Below are positions 1 through 8,158 of a DNA stretch of 64,000 nucleotides, piece by piece (position 1 is the stretch's first letter; each line of letters opens with the position of its first letter). Source of the stretch: Brevibacillus brevis (lineage in GTDB: Bacteria; Bacillota; Bacilli; Brevibacillales; Brevibacillaceae); the NCBI RefSeq assembly GCF_022026395.1, contig NZ_CP041767.1:4398501-4462500 (forward strand), read 5' to 3'. The position numbers and the translations under genes are program-made. The notes beneath the pieces are model-generated. The model was given only the letters and a program-made list of their open reading frames with translations, was not told the origin of the DNA and ran no database searches.

Positions 1-414
1 GATCGGTGTTTTTCCTCTCAGCCCAGGACCAAGCGAACCGACTGTCTCAGAGATGATGGATTGTCCCTCAAATACTGCCTCATTGTCGCCTCCCACCATC
101 TTTTTGCCAATCTGCTCTGGATCGGGATGTGAGTAGCGGATGCTTTGCAAATTTCCTACGGTGATAAAAGCCGCATTCGTGTCCACGCGTATTTTTTCCA
201 CGATTGGATTGATAATCTTGGCGGGATCTTCTGTGTCAAACGCCTGTTTGATCTCGGACATCTGCGCGACGGTCTTGGCGGTGTGCAGTGCTCGCGTCCC
301 GATCTCATGCTCTAATACGCCCGCCAGCATCTGTTCAAACATCGTACCGAGTATGACAATCACACCAAAAAGGAGCGAGCAAATAATCAACATCAGCTTG
401 CTGTGAAAACGCAC
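1..414 (-). CDS. Sensor histidine kinase, CitA/DcuS type (N-terminal part only)
   Basis: The gene runs off the left edge; about 138 residues are visible. An N-terminal membrane segment (about residues 8-24) is followed by an extracytoplasmic sensor domain. That domain carries the typical CitA/DctS pattern RYSHPDP..IG, then GGDNEAVFEG and a G-S-L-G-P-G-L-R stretch, which in this family binds di- and tricarboxylates such as citrate or malate. The GTG start is chosen because GAGGAGGG lies 6-8 bases upstream; an ATG two bases earlier is out of frame. It lies head-to-tail with the CitMHS transporter gene, so it probably senses that transporter's substrate. A cognate response regulator should lie to the left, outside the window. 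Confidence 0.85.
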   Translation of the reverse strand, partial: MRFHSKLMLIICSLLFGVIVILGTMFEQMLAGVLEHEIGTRALHTAKTVAQMSEIKQAFDTEDPAKIINPIVEKIRVDTNAAFITVGNLQSIRYSHPDPEQIGKKMVGGDNEAVFEGQSIISETVGSLGPGLRGKTPI

Positions 415-462
415 ATCGTTCCCTCCTCTTCTTCTCATTGTATCTCATTTCGCCCGATGACG

Positions 463-493
463 AAAAAAGAGGCCATGAGCAGGCCTCTTTTTT
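463..493 (-). terminator. Terminator of the citrate transporter gene
   Basis: A 12-bp stem (AAAAAAGAGGCC with GGCCTCTTTTTT) surrounds a 7-nt loop. It has T tracts on both strands, directly after the transporter stop codon and before the sensor kinase start. Confidence 0.85.
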
Positions 494-512
494 TCTTCCT
501 TCTTTTCGTTGA

Positions 513-1823
513 TCAGAATGAGATGACTCCGGTAAGAAGAGCAAGCGCAATCATCACCATCGATGTTCCAAACGCCCATTTCAGGACGAACTTTTGGGTT
601 TCCGCATAATCGACTCCAACCATTCCGATCAACAGGTACTGTGCTGCAAACAACGGGCTGAGTACATGCAGCGGCTGACCCAAGATGGAAGCGCGACCAA
701 TTTCCGCCGGATCGATTCCGTAAGCGGCTGCTGCATTTGCCAAGATTGGAACGATCCCGAAGTAATACGCATCATTCGACATGAAATACGTGAATGGCAT
801 GCTTGTCAGCGCTACGAGTAGAGGCATATGGGAACCAAGTGAATCTGGAATCCAGGAAACGAGTGTACTCGCCATCGCATCGATCATTTTCGTTTCAGTC
901 AGGATGCCTGTAAAGATTCCCGCAGCGAAAACCATGGACACGGTAGCCAGTGCGTTAGCAGCATGGGCTGCAATTCGCTCTTTCTGATCTTGCATTTTCG
1001 GATAGTTCACAAACAGGGCAATGGCAAAAGCGAGCATGAACATCGTCGGCAGTGGCAAGAAGCTCGTAATCAGACCGACCATCAGGGCTGCGGTCAACAA
1101 CAGATTGAACCAGATCAGGCGCGGACGTTTCAGTGCAGCAGTCTCATCTGTCGCCGCCACTTCTTCTTGTCCTGCAAGCGATTGCAAATCTTCATCTGGT
1201 ATCTCCATAATCCCCAGACGCTTACGCTCTTGTTTGCCCAGAATACAGGCTACGATCATCACCCACGCAATTCCGCCAATCATTACAGGAATAACAGGGA
1301 CGAAAATCTCGGAAACATCCATATGAAGTACACTCATGACACGTGCTGTCGGTCCACCCCAAGGCGTCATGTTCATGACACCGAGTGCGAGCATCGGCAT
1401 GACTGCCAGAATCATCGGTCTAATTCCCAGCTTGCGGTACAAAGGCAGCATCGCTGTAACCGTAATCATATAAGTAGTAGTTCCATCACCATCCAGCGCC
1501 ACCAAGGTAGCGAGGATCGCTGTACCTACAATCACCTTCAGTGGGTCACCCTTCACCATTTTCACGATTTTCTTGATTAATGGATCAAACAGACCTGCAT
1601 CCATCATGACTCCAAAGTACAAGATGGCGAACAACAGCATAATTCCCGTCGGCGCAATTTTCTTGATGCCTGCAAGCATCATGTCGCCAATTTCTGTACC
1701 AAATCCGCTAATCAACGCAAAAACAACAGGAACGACAATCAAAGCAACCAATGCCGAAAGCCGTCTCGACATAATCAGGTACATGAAAACGGCTACCATG
1801 AGAAATCCAAGTAATGCCAACAT
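513..1823 (-). CDS. CitMHS family citrate/divalent-metal:proton symporter
   Basis: This 436-residue protein is almost entirely hydrophobic with about 11-12 membrane segments, the usual length for the CitMHS family (B. subtilis CitM/CitH), which imports metal-citrate complexes. Family hallmarks include the LDGDGTTTYMITVTAMLPLY segment near residue 110, the NMTPWGGPTARVM segment near 150, and FMSNDAYYFGIVP near 345. A short cytoplasmic loop rich in acidic residues sits near the middle. The neighbouring CitA-type sensor kinase suggests induction by citrate or a related acid. A cre-like site and repeated ATGCGC boxes upstream suggest catabolite repression and a second regulator. The exact substrate cannot be read from sequence. 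Confidence 0.9.
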   Translation of the reverse strand: MLALLGFLMVAVFMYLIMSRRLSALVALIVVPVVFALISGFGTEIGDMMLAGIKKIAPTGIMLLFAILYFGVMMDAGLFDPLIKKIVKMVKGDPLKVIVGTAILATLVALDGDGTTTYMITVTAMLPLYRKLGIRPMILAVMPMLALGVMNMTPWGGPTARVMSVLHMDVSEIFVPVIPVMIGGIAWVMIVACILGKQERKRLGIMEIPDEDLQSLAGQEEVAATDETAALKRPRLIWFNLLLTAALMVGLITSFLPLPTMFMLAFAIALFVNYPKMQDQKERIAAHAANALATVSMVFAAGIFTGILTETKMIDAMASTLVSWIPDSLGSHMPLLVALTSMPFTYFMSNDAYYFGIVPILANAAAAYGIDPAEIGRASILGQPLHVLSPLFAAQYLLIGMVGVDYAETQKFVLKWAFGTSMVMIALALLTGVISF

Positions 1824-1842
1824 ACGCTAGTTCCCCCTTGCA

Positions 1843-1856
1843 AGAATGCGCTTACA
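1843..1856 (-). promoter_or_regulatory. Candidate cre (CcpA) site upstream of the citrate transporter
   Basis: On the minus strand TGTAAGCGCATTCT matches the cre consensus TGWAARCGYTWNCW at 13 of 14 positions. It lies 20 bases upstream of the start codon, so it would act as a roadblock or promoter-overlapping site. Repression of citM by CcpA is known in B. subtilis; here it is inferred. Confidence 0.55.
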
Positions 1857-2001
1857 ATGATGTTGTAGCAACCATGACGAATGCGCTTTCATATTGTGCT
1901 GTCATTATAACAATGTTCGTAAAAATCCGAATAGAATATGCGCATAAACTGTTTTAACCGCATTTCCTCTATTAACATCATAAAAATCACGAAATGCGCA
2001 T
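1846..2001. promoter_or_regulatory. Four repeated ATGCGC boxes
   Basis: ATGCGC occurs at 1846, 1881, 1938 and 1994. The first two share GAATGCGCTT; the last two are palindromes (TATGCGCATA and ATGCGCAT). Starts are spaced 35, 57 and 56 bases. They fill the non-coding stretch between the transporter start and the ABC permease end and may be binding sites of the citrate response regulator. The protein that binds is not known. Confidence 0.4.
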
Positions 2002-2034
2002 ATGGTGATCGGCCATGCAAGGGAGAAAAGAAAA

Positions 2035-2057
2035 AGAACGGCCGAATTAGCCGTTCT
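2035..2057 (-). terminator. Terminator of the sigma/anti-sigma/ABC operon
   Basis: The stem AGAACGGC / GCCGTTCT has a 7-nt loop. On the minus strand it is followed by a T-rich tract, 11 bases after the ABC permease stop codon. Confidence 0.85.
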
Positions 2058-2067
2058 CTCGTCTTTC

Positions 2068-2934
2068 TTATACATCTCGCTTTTGAAACACCCGAATGGA
2101 CAGCCCTAACGCTACGACGCCATAGAGAATGGTGTAGATGAGCATGGCAGTACTCGGAGGTGAAGTCGTACCGAAAATACCTTGCGAAGCGAAGGACAAC
2201 GGATCGTCAGCTGTATCAAATAGCGAGAGCGTCGTTTGCCTGAATAACGAATCGGTTGGAAAAACCAGACTGGAAATAATCCCGATGTTCGTGAGTGAGC
2301 TGTTGCTAAATGCAACACCAAGCTGCTCGATAAAGCCACCAATAAAGCTGATCCCGTACAGAATGATTAGGATAATACCGCCCGTTACTGTTGTAGTCAT
2401 ACTACTCAAGAGCATGGCTACACAAACAAGAATGATCGGCATACTTACGAAGAAAGCGGCTGCTTTCAGGATTTGGTCTCCTCCTACCTGAACAGCCAAC
2501 GCACCGCCGCCCACCCATTGGTTGATCGCCAAAAGTCCGAGGAACATCAGGAGTGCGTATAGCCCCAACATACTTGCCAACCCGAAAAATTTCCCCAATA
2601 AATATTTGTAGCGAGGAAGGGCGCGAGCCAGCCACGTGTCGATTTGGTGGCTCTCGATTTCAGATGCAATACTCCCGACACTGCTCAAAATCGCCAAGAG
2701 TGCCGTAATGACGGAACCAAAGTACAAGCCCATCCCCAAGAGCTGCGTGGAAAAGAAGTTTTTTTGCAGCAAAGCTTCTGGACCTGCGCCCCCGAACGAT
2801 TCCTTCATTTCCTTGACCGCATAGCCTGTGGCAAGCCCAAACAGCAGCAGGAAGGCCAGCGACATGATCAGCGTAATCGTGAAAATACGCTTGGAGATCA
2901 TTTCTCTATACGTGATTTTGATGATCGGCCACAT
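2068..2934 (-). CDS. ABC-2 type transporter permease
   Basis: This 288-residue protein has six predicted membrane segments and an N-terminal amphipathic stretch (MWPIIKITYREMISKRIF), the usual layout of ABC-2 exporter permeases. The start at 2934 is supported by GGAGGGAG 6 bases upstream; the open frame continues further upstream, but that part overlaps the ATPase gene. The overlap of about 29 bases with the ATP-binding gene points to translational coupling. It should form an exporter with the preceding ATPase. The operon also holds an ECF sigma factor and its anti-sigma factor, so export is probably part of a stress or antimicrobial response; the substrate is unknown. Confidence 0.85.
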   Translation of the reverse strand: MWPIIKITYREMISKRIFTITLIMSLAFLLLFGLATGYAVKEMKESFGGAGPEALLQKNFFSTQLLGMGLYFGSVITALLAILSSVGSIASEIESHQIDTWLARALPRYKYLLGKFFGLASMLGLYALLMFLGLLAINQWVGGGALAVQVGGDQILKAAAFFVSMPIILVCVAMLLSSMTTTVTGGIILIILYGISFIGGFIEQLGVAFSNSSLTNIGIISSLVFPTDSLFRQTTLSLFDTADDPLSFASQGIFGTTSPPSTAMLIYTILYGVVALGLSIRVFQKRDV

Positions 2935-3868
2935 GTCGTTCTCCCTCCTTTCTCTGCACCCAATACAGGAATACGTCTTCCAGTGATTGTTGCTTGCGCA
3001 CGACTTCATGTACTCCAGCCCCGGATGCAACCAATTGTTGCAACAGAGCGGGTACCCGATTGTCCTGATCCATCGTCATTAACCATGTATCACGGTCTTT
3101 CTCTTGTCTTACGAGACGACTCTCTGTGACAAAGGAAGGAAGCTCGTTCTGAAAGCCTGCGCTACCCTTGTCCACTGTCAATTCAATTTGTGGTTGGACG
3201 CTGCTCAGCTTGCGCCAGTCGCCATGTACGACCAACTCACTGCGGTGAATGATCCCGACGTAGTTGCACACGCTCTCCATTTCACTCAGTAGATGACTGT
3301 TGAGAAAAATCGTCTTTCCTTGGTCACGCAGCCGCGCGATCAGCTCACGCACTTCTTTCCGCCCGATTGGGTCCAGTGCGGAGGTCGGCTCATCGAGGAA
3401 GATCAGCTCTGGATCGGATAAGAGGGCGCAGGCAATCCCGATACGCTGCTGCATGCCTTTGGAATAGCCCCGGATGCGTTCACTCTCCCGTCCAGCCATT
3501 CCGACCAGCTCAACGACATTTTTTATCACGGATTTGCTCTCACGATATGTTAATCCACACAACTCAGCATGATGCTCTAGGAGCTGCTGGCCCGTCAACC
3601 AATCAGGATAGCGAAACAGCTCTGGCAAATACCCTACCTTTTTTCGCGATTCGACACTGCCAATCGGCTGCCCAAGCATGACCGCTTTGCCATTCGTTGG
3701 GTGCAATAGCCCGAGCATCGTCCTGACAAAGGTACTTTTACCCGCTCCATTTTGACCGAGGAAACCAAATACGGAGCCGCGCGGTACTTGTAGCGTAATA
3801 TTTTTGCAGCCGGCTTTACCGTTATATTGCTTAGTCAATTCCCAGGTCTCTATCACATAATCTGACAT
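2906..3868 (-). CDS. ABC transporter ATP-binding protein
   Basis: A 320-residue exporter-type ATPase. Walker A is GQNGAGKST (about residues 38-46), the signature region reads GYSKGMQQR (about 138), and Walker B is [13 protein letters not shown] (about 161-173). The extra C-terminal region of about 100 residues is common in drug- or peptide-export ATPases of the CcmA/NatA type. It lies 90 bases after the anti-sigma gene and overlaps the permease gene, so all four genes probably share a transcript. Confidence 0.93.
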   Translation of the reverse strand: MSDYVIETWELTKQYNGKAGCKNITLQVPRGSVFGFLGQNGAGKSTFVRTMLGLLHPTNGKAVMLGQPIGSVESRKKVGYLPELFRYPDWLTGQQLLEHHAELCGLTYRESKSVIKNVVELVGMAGRESERIRGYSKGMQQRIGIACALLSDPELIFLDEPTSALDPIGRKEVRELIARLRDQGKTIFLNSHLLSEMESVCNYVGIIHRSELVVHGDWRKLSSVQPQIELTVDKGSAGFQNELPSFVTESRLVRQEKDRDTWLMTMDQDNRVPALLQQLVASGAGVHEVVRKQQSLEDVFLYWVQRKEGERHVADHQNHV

Positions 3869-3905
3869 CGTTTACCTCACTTTCTCCATCGCAAAACGGG
3901 ACAAA

Positions 3906-3936
3906 GCAGAGTCCTCCTTCTTCAGGAAAACTCTGC
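3906..3936 (-). other. Hairpin between anti-sigma gene and ABC genes
   Basis: GCAGAGT and ACTCTGC pair as a 7-bp stem, with a further TCCT/AGGA pairing inside. Only a weak T tract follows on the minus strand. It could lower expression of the ABC genes relative to the sigma genes or stabilise a processed end. Confidence 0.4.
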
Positions 3937-3958
3937 CAACACTCCACTATTTGTATAC

Positions 3959-5134
3959 TTATTTCAGTTCTTTTGCAAAATCCAACAGCCCGTCAGCGTT
4001 CTTTTCGCTGCCTTCCAGCATGTGAATTTGTCCATCCTGCTGCCACATCAGATGCGAATTGTATTTACCTGTGATCAGCATTCCGTTTTGACCGTTCACT
4101 TTCACTTCCTTCATCTTGCTCTCGCCGTCTGCCATGTATGGCACAGGGAGGGTATGCTGCCAGTCTTCGATGCTAATCATCTGCTTTTTCACTTGATCCG
4201 GAATGAACGGCAGGGCCAAGATTGTCTCGCGAAGCTGTGCCAGATCGACTCCCTCTGGTGCGCTTAGCTCAGGAGCATCTACGACAGAGTAGCCAATATT
4301 TTCTTTTCCGACAAGCATCCTGACCTGCTGCATCTGTGGAATCTTCAAGGAGAAGCGTTTGCCACTCAGCTTTTCATCAAAGCGCGCCTCTACCTGCAAT
4401 TGCGCCAGTAGCTTGTTTGCACGATCGGCATCGATCTCCATGTGCATGGTAAAAGGAGATTGGATCTCTACACTATCCACCGTGACGTCCTGCGGCAGCT
4501 GTGGCAGCTTCACCCCAGCCTTTTCAGCGGATTCCTTGTTGTTATAATAGTAGCTTCTTTGCTCAAGTTTCTCTTGATCGTTTTTATCCATCCAGATTTT
4601 TCCGATCCCAGGCAGTTCCGTCTCGCCCCAATTGCCGTTAGCGATCCATTGTTCCAGCTCTTGCATATCTTCTTTCGTCACTTTGACGAACTCTACTTTA
4701 TCCATACGGAAAATGGACAGAAAATCGTTCGCTGCTGCTTGTACTTGGGGGAAAGACAGGGACACAGCCAATACTGCTGCTGCCGAAGCACCTGTCACCC
4801 ATCTTTTTGTTTGCTTATTCATCTGATTCCAGCTCCTTCTGATTGTTGCTCGATTGGTTGTCATTTGTCGCTCTCGTACATATGTGTCAGTCGTTTTTTC
4901 GATAGATTGCGAAAATCGCTGCCACGCTGCTTCCGTATTGACCTTCACATTGTTTCTCTCGGAAAAAGCATGCTCCATCTTCTCACCAGTCCAGCTATCC
5001 AACGCGGACAGTTCGTCAAAACGTGTGCGGCAGGTTTCACAGTACTCCAGATGAAGCAGGAATTGCTTACTTTCTTTTGAGCTGCATTCCCCATCCAAGA
5101 ACGCCTGGATAAAGCCTGTATCGGCACATTTCAT
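3959..5134 (-). CDS. Anti-sigma factor with N-terminal zinc-binding domain
   Basis: The 391-residue protein starts with a ZAS-type zinc finger: HLEYCETC (H28, C32, C35) gives the HxxxCxxC motif that holds ECF sigma factors. A basic linker and one membrane segment follow (about residues 110-132, WVTGASAAAVLAVSLSF). A large extracytoplasmic domain of about 250 residues has no motif I can name. Its start overlaps the sigma gene stop by 4 bases (ATGA), the classic coupling of sigma and anti-sigma. It probably releases the sigma factor after a cell-envelope signal. Confidence 0.88.
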   Translation of the reverse strand: MKCADTGFIQAFLDGECSSKESKQFLLHLEYCETCRTRFDELSALDSWTGEKMEHAFSERNNVKVNTEAAWQRFSQSIEKTTDTYVRERQMTTNRATIRRSWNQMNKQTKRWVTGASAAAVLAVSLSFPQVQAAANDFLSIFRMDKVEFVKVTKEDMQELEQWIANGNWGETELPGIGKIWMDKNDQEKLEQRSYYYNNKESAEKAGVKLPQLPQDVTVDSVEIQSPFTMHMEIDADRANKLLAQLQVEARFDEKLSGKRFSLKIPQMQQVRMLVGKENIGYSVVDAPELSAPEGVDLAQLRETILALPFIPDQVKKQMISIEDWQHTLPVPYMADGESKMKEVKVNGQNGMLITGKYNSHLMWQQDGQIHMLEGSEKNADGLLDFAKELK

Positions 5135-5679
5135 TCCTCTTCCCCCCTCATCCGGCCATATATGGTACGAAATTTACTTTTCGCTCTCGCGAGGAGTGTT
5201 CCCACCGAGCTGATCTGCGTGCCAGTCGCTTTCGCCAACTCCGCATAAGGAAATCCGGAATATTTCATGACCAGCAAGGTTCGTTCCCGCTCGTCTAGCT
5301 CCTCTAGCACATCGCGGACGATACTCTGGGACTCTTTTGCAAGCCACATCTCTTCTGACGAAGGGCTGACGTGTTCTTGCTCGGATGCACTTCGCTCTTG
5401 TCTTGCGTACCTGCGTTTTTCTGAACGAAGATAATTGTACGCTGCGTAGAGCGCGGACTTGGACAGCCATGCCGGAATATGTTCGATCCCTGTGCGATCG
5501 GTATGGTAAAAGGAGAGAAATACATCCTGCGCAATATCTTCTGCAGTTTGTTGATCTTTCACAATTCGCATGATCTGTCGGACTACAAACGGATAATACG
5601 TCGTAAACAATTCTTGAAAGGAATCTGTATGATCCTCTACTCGAGCATGGTTCATCACCAGGTTTGCTTGCACCTCCAC
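5131..5679 (-). CDS. ECF-type RNA polymerase sigma factor
   Basis: A 182-residue sigma-70 family protein with region 2 (about residues 22-90, including the -10 recognition stretch QTAEDIAQDVFLSFY) and region 4 (about 118-175, LDERERTLLVMKYSGFPYAELAKATG, a helix-turn-helix). No sigma regions 1 or 3 are present, as expected for ECF factors. The GTG start at 5679 has AAGGAGGA 6 bases upstream. It is the first gene of an operon with its anti-sigma factor and an ABC exporter, which are likely its own regulon. Confidence 0.92.
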   Translation of the reverse strand: MEVQANLVMNHARVEDHTDSFQELFTTYYPFVVRQIMRIVKDQQTAEDIAQDVFLSFYHTDRTGIEHIPAWLSKSALYAAYNYLRSEKRRYARQERSASEQEHVSPSSEEMWLAKESQSIVRDVLEELDERERTLLVMKYSGFPYAELAKATGTQISSVGTLLARAKSKFRTIYGRMRGEEE

Positions 5680-5780
5680 TGGATTCCTCCTTCCCGCGTG
5701 CGCTATTGACGAATGCCCCTACTGCTTCGTTCATCTAATAGAAACCGCCAAGCCGTTTTTTGTGACAGGAAGAATGAAAA

Positions 5781-6491
5781 TTATTTTTCATCTAAAAATA
5801 GATCGGGCTTCTCCAGGAAACGGCGCGTCAATTGATAGTGCTCCGTATCGCGATAATTCACCTCTTGTACCGGCGATTCATCAAAATTGAGGATAGTTGC
5901 TCCGGGATAGCCCAATAGAATCGGCGAGTGCGACGCAATGATAAATTGTGCTCCTTCTTCCACCAAATCGCGCATCAAGTACAAAAAAGCGATTTGACGC
6001 TTCGGTGAGAGAGCAGCCTCAGGCTCATCCAGCAGGTAGATTCCCCTGCCGTTGAAGCGATTGGCAAACAACGAGAAAAAAGATTCTCCGTGCGACTGCT
6101 CATGCAGCGAGCGTCCGCCGTAATGTTGAAAGCTTTTCGGGCCCATCTCATCGATATGGCTGGCAAACTGATAGAAGCTCTCCGCTCGCAGGAAAAAACC
6201 ATTCGTTATTTTAGGCAGCCAGGAAAGACGTATGTAGTCACCCAGAATCGCCTCCGAGCGATGCACCTCATAATAGTTGTGACGCGATCCTCCAGCTGTG
6301 TTAAAACCGCATTGATAGGCAATTGATTCCAATAAGGTCGATTTACCCGAGCCATTCTCTCCTACAAAAAAAGTGACGCTGCTAGCAAGCTCAATCTCTT
6401 CCAGCTTGCGCAAGGACGGCAAGTGAAACGGATATTCTTTCATGTTGGGAAATTTCTCTCGCAGCAGCTTGATCGTTCGTAAATAAACCAT
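5781..6491 (-). CDS. AAA family ATPase (ABC-like, single domain)
   Basis: A 236-residue P-loop ATPase with Walker A GENGSGKST (about residues 44-52), a short signature SHGES (about 133-137) and Walker B GIYLLDEPEAALSP (about 148-161), then a D-loop and IIASHSP. This is the compact AAA_21/AAA_15 family of soluble ATPases without membrane partner, related to SMC/RecF-like proteins. The cellular role is not established; similar stand-alone genes are common in Firmicutes. It stands alone, divergent from the L,D-transpeptidase gene. Confidence 0.82.
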   Translation of the reverse strand: MVYLRTIKLLREKFPNMKEYPFHLPSLRKLEEIELASSVTFFVGENGSGKSTLLESIAYQCGFNTAGGSRHNYYEVHRSEAILGDYIRLSWLPKITNGFFLRAESFYQFASHIDEMGPKSFQHYGGRSLHEQSHGESFFSLFANRFNGRGIYLLDEPEAALSPKRQIAFLYLMRDLVEEGAQFIIASHSPILLGYPGATILNFDESPVQEVNYRDTEHYQLTRRFLEKPDLFLDEK

Positions 6492-6587
6492 TTTTGACCT
6501 CCACTCTCATTATTTTCCCGACTCCATCCGATACATCCTTATAAGGGCGCCTTTTTGAACGCTCATTTATTTGGGGGAGAAGTATCC

Positions 6588-8012
6588 GTGGACAAGGTTT
6601 CCTTTCTTCAGGAAAAAAGTACATTTCATATGAAATATCCGGATCAGAGCGACCTCGCTTTTTACCGGTGGTATACGACGCAGTATCCAAACGAAGCCAT
6701 CGGCTGGTTTCACCTTGGCCAAGAACGAGAAGCACAAGGAAACCGGGAACAGGCTCTCGAAGCGTACAGGCGTGGCCTCGTATCCAAGCAAGGCTCGTAT
6801 TACAACGAGACGCGTGACGCTTATCAACGACTGCTGCGGGAGCGACAACGCAATTCCTTGGGCAATCGAACGCGTTTACTCTTGGCTTCACTCTTGTTTC
6901 TCTATTTTCAATTCGCTTTTTCTCCCGGACCGTTGCGAGATGCGTCTTCCAAGACAACGCCGCAGGCTGCTAAACAGCCCGTACCGACATCTGGGCAAAC
7001 GCAGCCACATGTAGAGGTCATTGCAGTCCCTCCTACACTCAGTGCCCGTGAGCTATCTGAACAGGTCCGGCGGTATGTAGAGTCTCGGCGCCCTGCTCTG
7101 ACGCAGCCTTTTTCGGTGATGGTTGTCCCGGAAGTACCTGGTTCGCCGTTGTTCCGTCCCTTGCTGTTTTATCAGCCACGTGAAGTCCGAGGCATCTTGC
7201 GTTACAATCCGACGAGTCGAACTGTTCTCAGTGAAAAATGGTGGGATAAACCTGTGCAGTTGGAACGAGAACCGACACTTGCCACAGTAAAGGCAGAACT
7301 CACAGATGAGCAGCTAACCCTCCAGCATGTACTAATTTTGCGAAACGCCTTGTATCGCTACTATCAGCAAACCGGTACATTGCCTGCCCAGCTCTCTGAT
7401 CTGGCTGGCGCATATCCAGGCAATTATTTGCCGCAAGTTCCAGTACCGCCGAAGAGACTTTTGTTAAAAAGCTATCCGTATCATCCCAAAGCCTTCTTGC
7501 CAGAGTCCGCATGGGACAGCTTGCGCAATGTGCTGCCGCTTCCCGGCTATCCAGAGCCAGTGGCGCCTTTCGAACCGTTACAGCTTCACTTGTCTACCTC
7601 GACACATACGATGAAGCTCATCAGCGGTTCCCATCTGGTACGCAGCTATCCCGTTGCCATAGGCAAAAACGGTTCTACACCCGAAGGCTACTATACCATT
7701 CAACAAAAAATCAATCAGCCGCGCGGACATGACAATATTTATGGAACGAGGGGCATGGTCTTTCAGGAGAACGGGTACGCCCTCCACGGGACAAACCATC
7801 CCGAGAGCATTGGCTCATCCGTTTCGCTCGGATGTGTTCGCTTGTACAATGCCGCTGTCGAGGAGTTGTACAGCTTTGTTTCCTTGGGGACAGAATTCAT
7901 GATCTCCAATGCACCGTCCCCTGCCCAGCCTTGGAACAATCCTGTACCATTCGTTCTCCCGGCTGGCCCTGAGGAAGAGACGCCACAAGTCATTTACAAT
8001 TGGCTCCATTGA
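6588..8012 (+). CDS. L,D-transpeptidase (YkuD domain) with TPR-like N-terminus
   Basis: The GTG start at 6588 follows GGGGGAG by 8 bases; a TTG 33 bases upstream is open but has no such site. The 474-residue product has a cytoplasmic N-terminal part with one TPR-like unit (WFHLGQEREAQGNREQALEAYRRGL, about residues 39-63). A membrane anchor follows (about 94-111), then a proline-rich linker and an outside C-terminal YkuD domain. Catalytic residues are visible as H400 (HGTN) and C416 (SLGCVRL). Such enzymes make 3-3 peptidoglycan cross-links or attach proteins; this architecture is typical of spore formers. A bidirectional terminator follows. Confidence 0.88.
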   Translation: MDKVSFLQEKSTFHMKYPDQSDLAFYRWYTTQYPNEAIGWFHLGQEREAQGNREQALEAYRRGLVSKQGSYYNETRDAYQRLLRERQRNSLGNRTRLLLASLLFLYFQFAFSPGPLRDASSKTTPQAAKQPVPTSGQTQPHVEVIAVPPTLSARELSEQVRRYVESRRPALTQPFSVMVVPEVPGSPLFRPLLFYQPREVRGILRYNPTSRTVLSEKWWDKPVQLEREPTLATVKAELTDEQLTLQHVLILRNALYRYYQQTGTLPAQLSDLAGAYPGNYLPQVPVPPKRLLLKSYPYHPKAFLPESAWDSLRNVLPLPGYPEPVAPFEPLQLHLSTSTHTMKLISGSHLVRSYPVAIGKNGSTPEGYYTIQQKINQPRGHDNIYGTRGMVFQENGYALHGTNHPESIGSSVSLGCVRLYNAAVEELYSFVSLGTEFMISNAPSPAQPWNNPVPFVLPAGPEEETPQVIYNWLH

Positions 8013-8091
8013 TTCCTTAGGCTTCGTAAAGAAAAGACGTGTGGAACGCCATCTCGTTACGCGCAGATTTTTACCAGGCGCTTACCAAACG

Positions 8092-8140
8092 AAAAAAGCC
8101 CTTCTATCCCTTTGAAAAAAAGGTGTAGAAAGGGCTTTTC
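8092..8140. terminator. Bidirectional terminator
   Basis: The arms AAAAGCCCTTCTA and TAGAAAGGGCTTTT (with one unpaired A) form a hairpin between two convergent genes, with A/T tracts on both sides. Confidence 0.85.
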
Positions 8141-8158
8141 TTCCTATAAACGGGAGGA

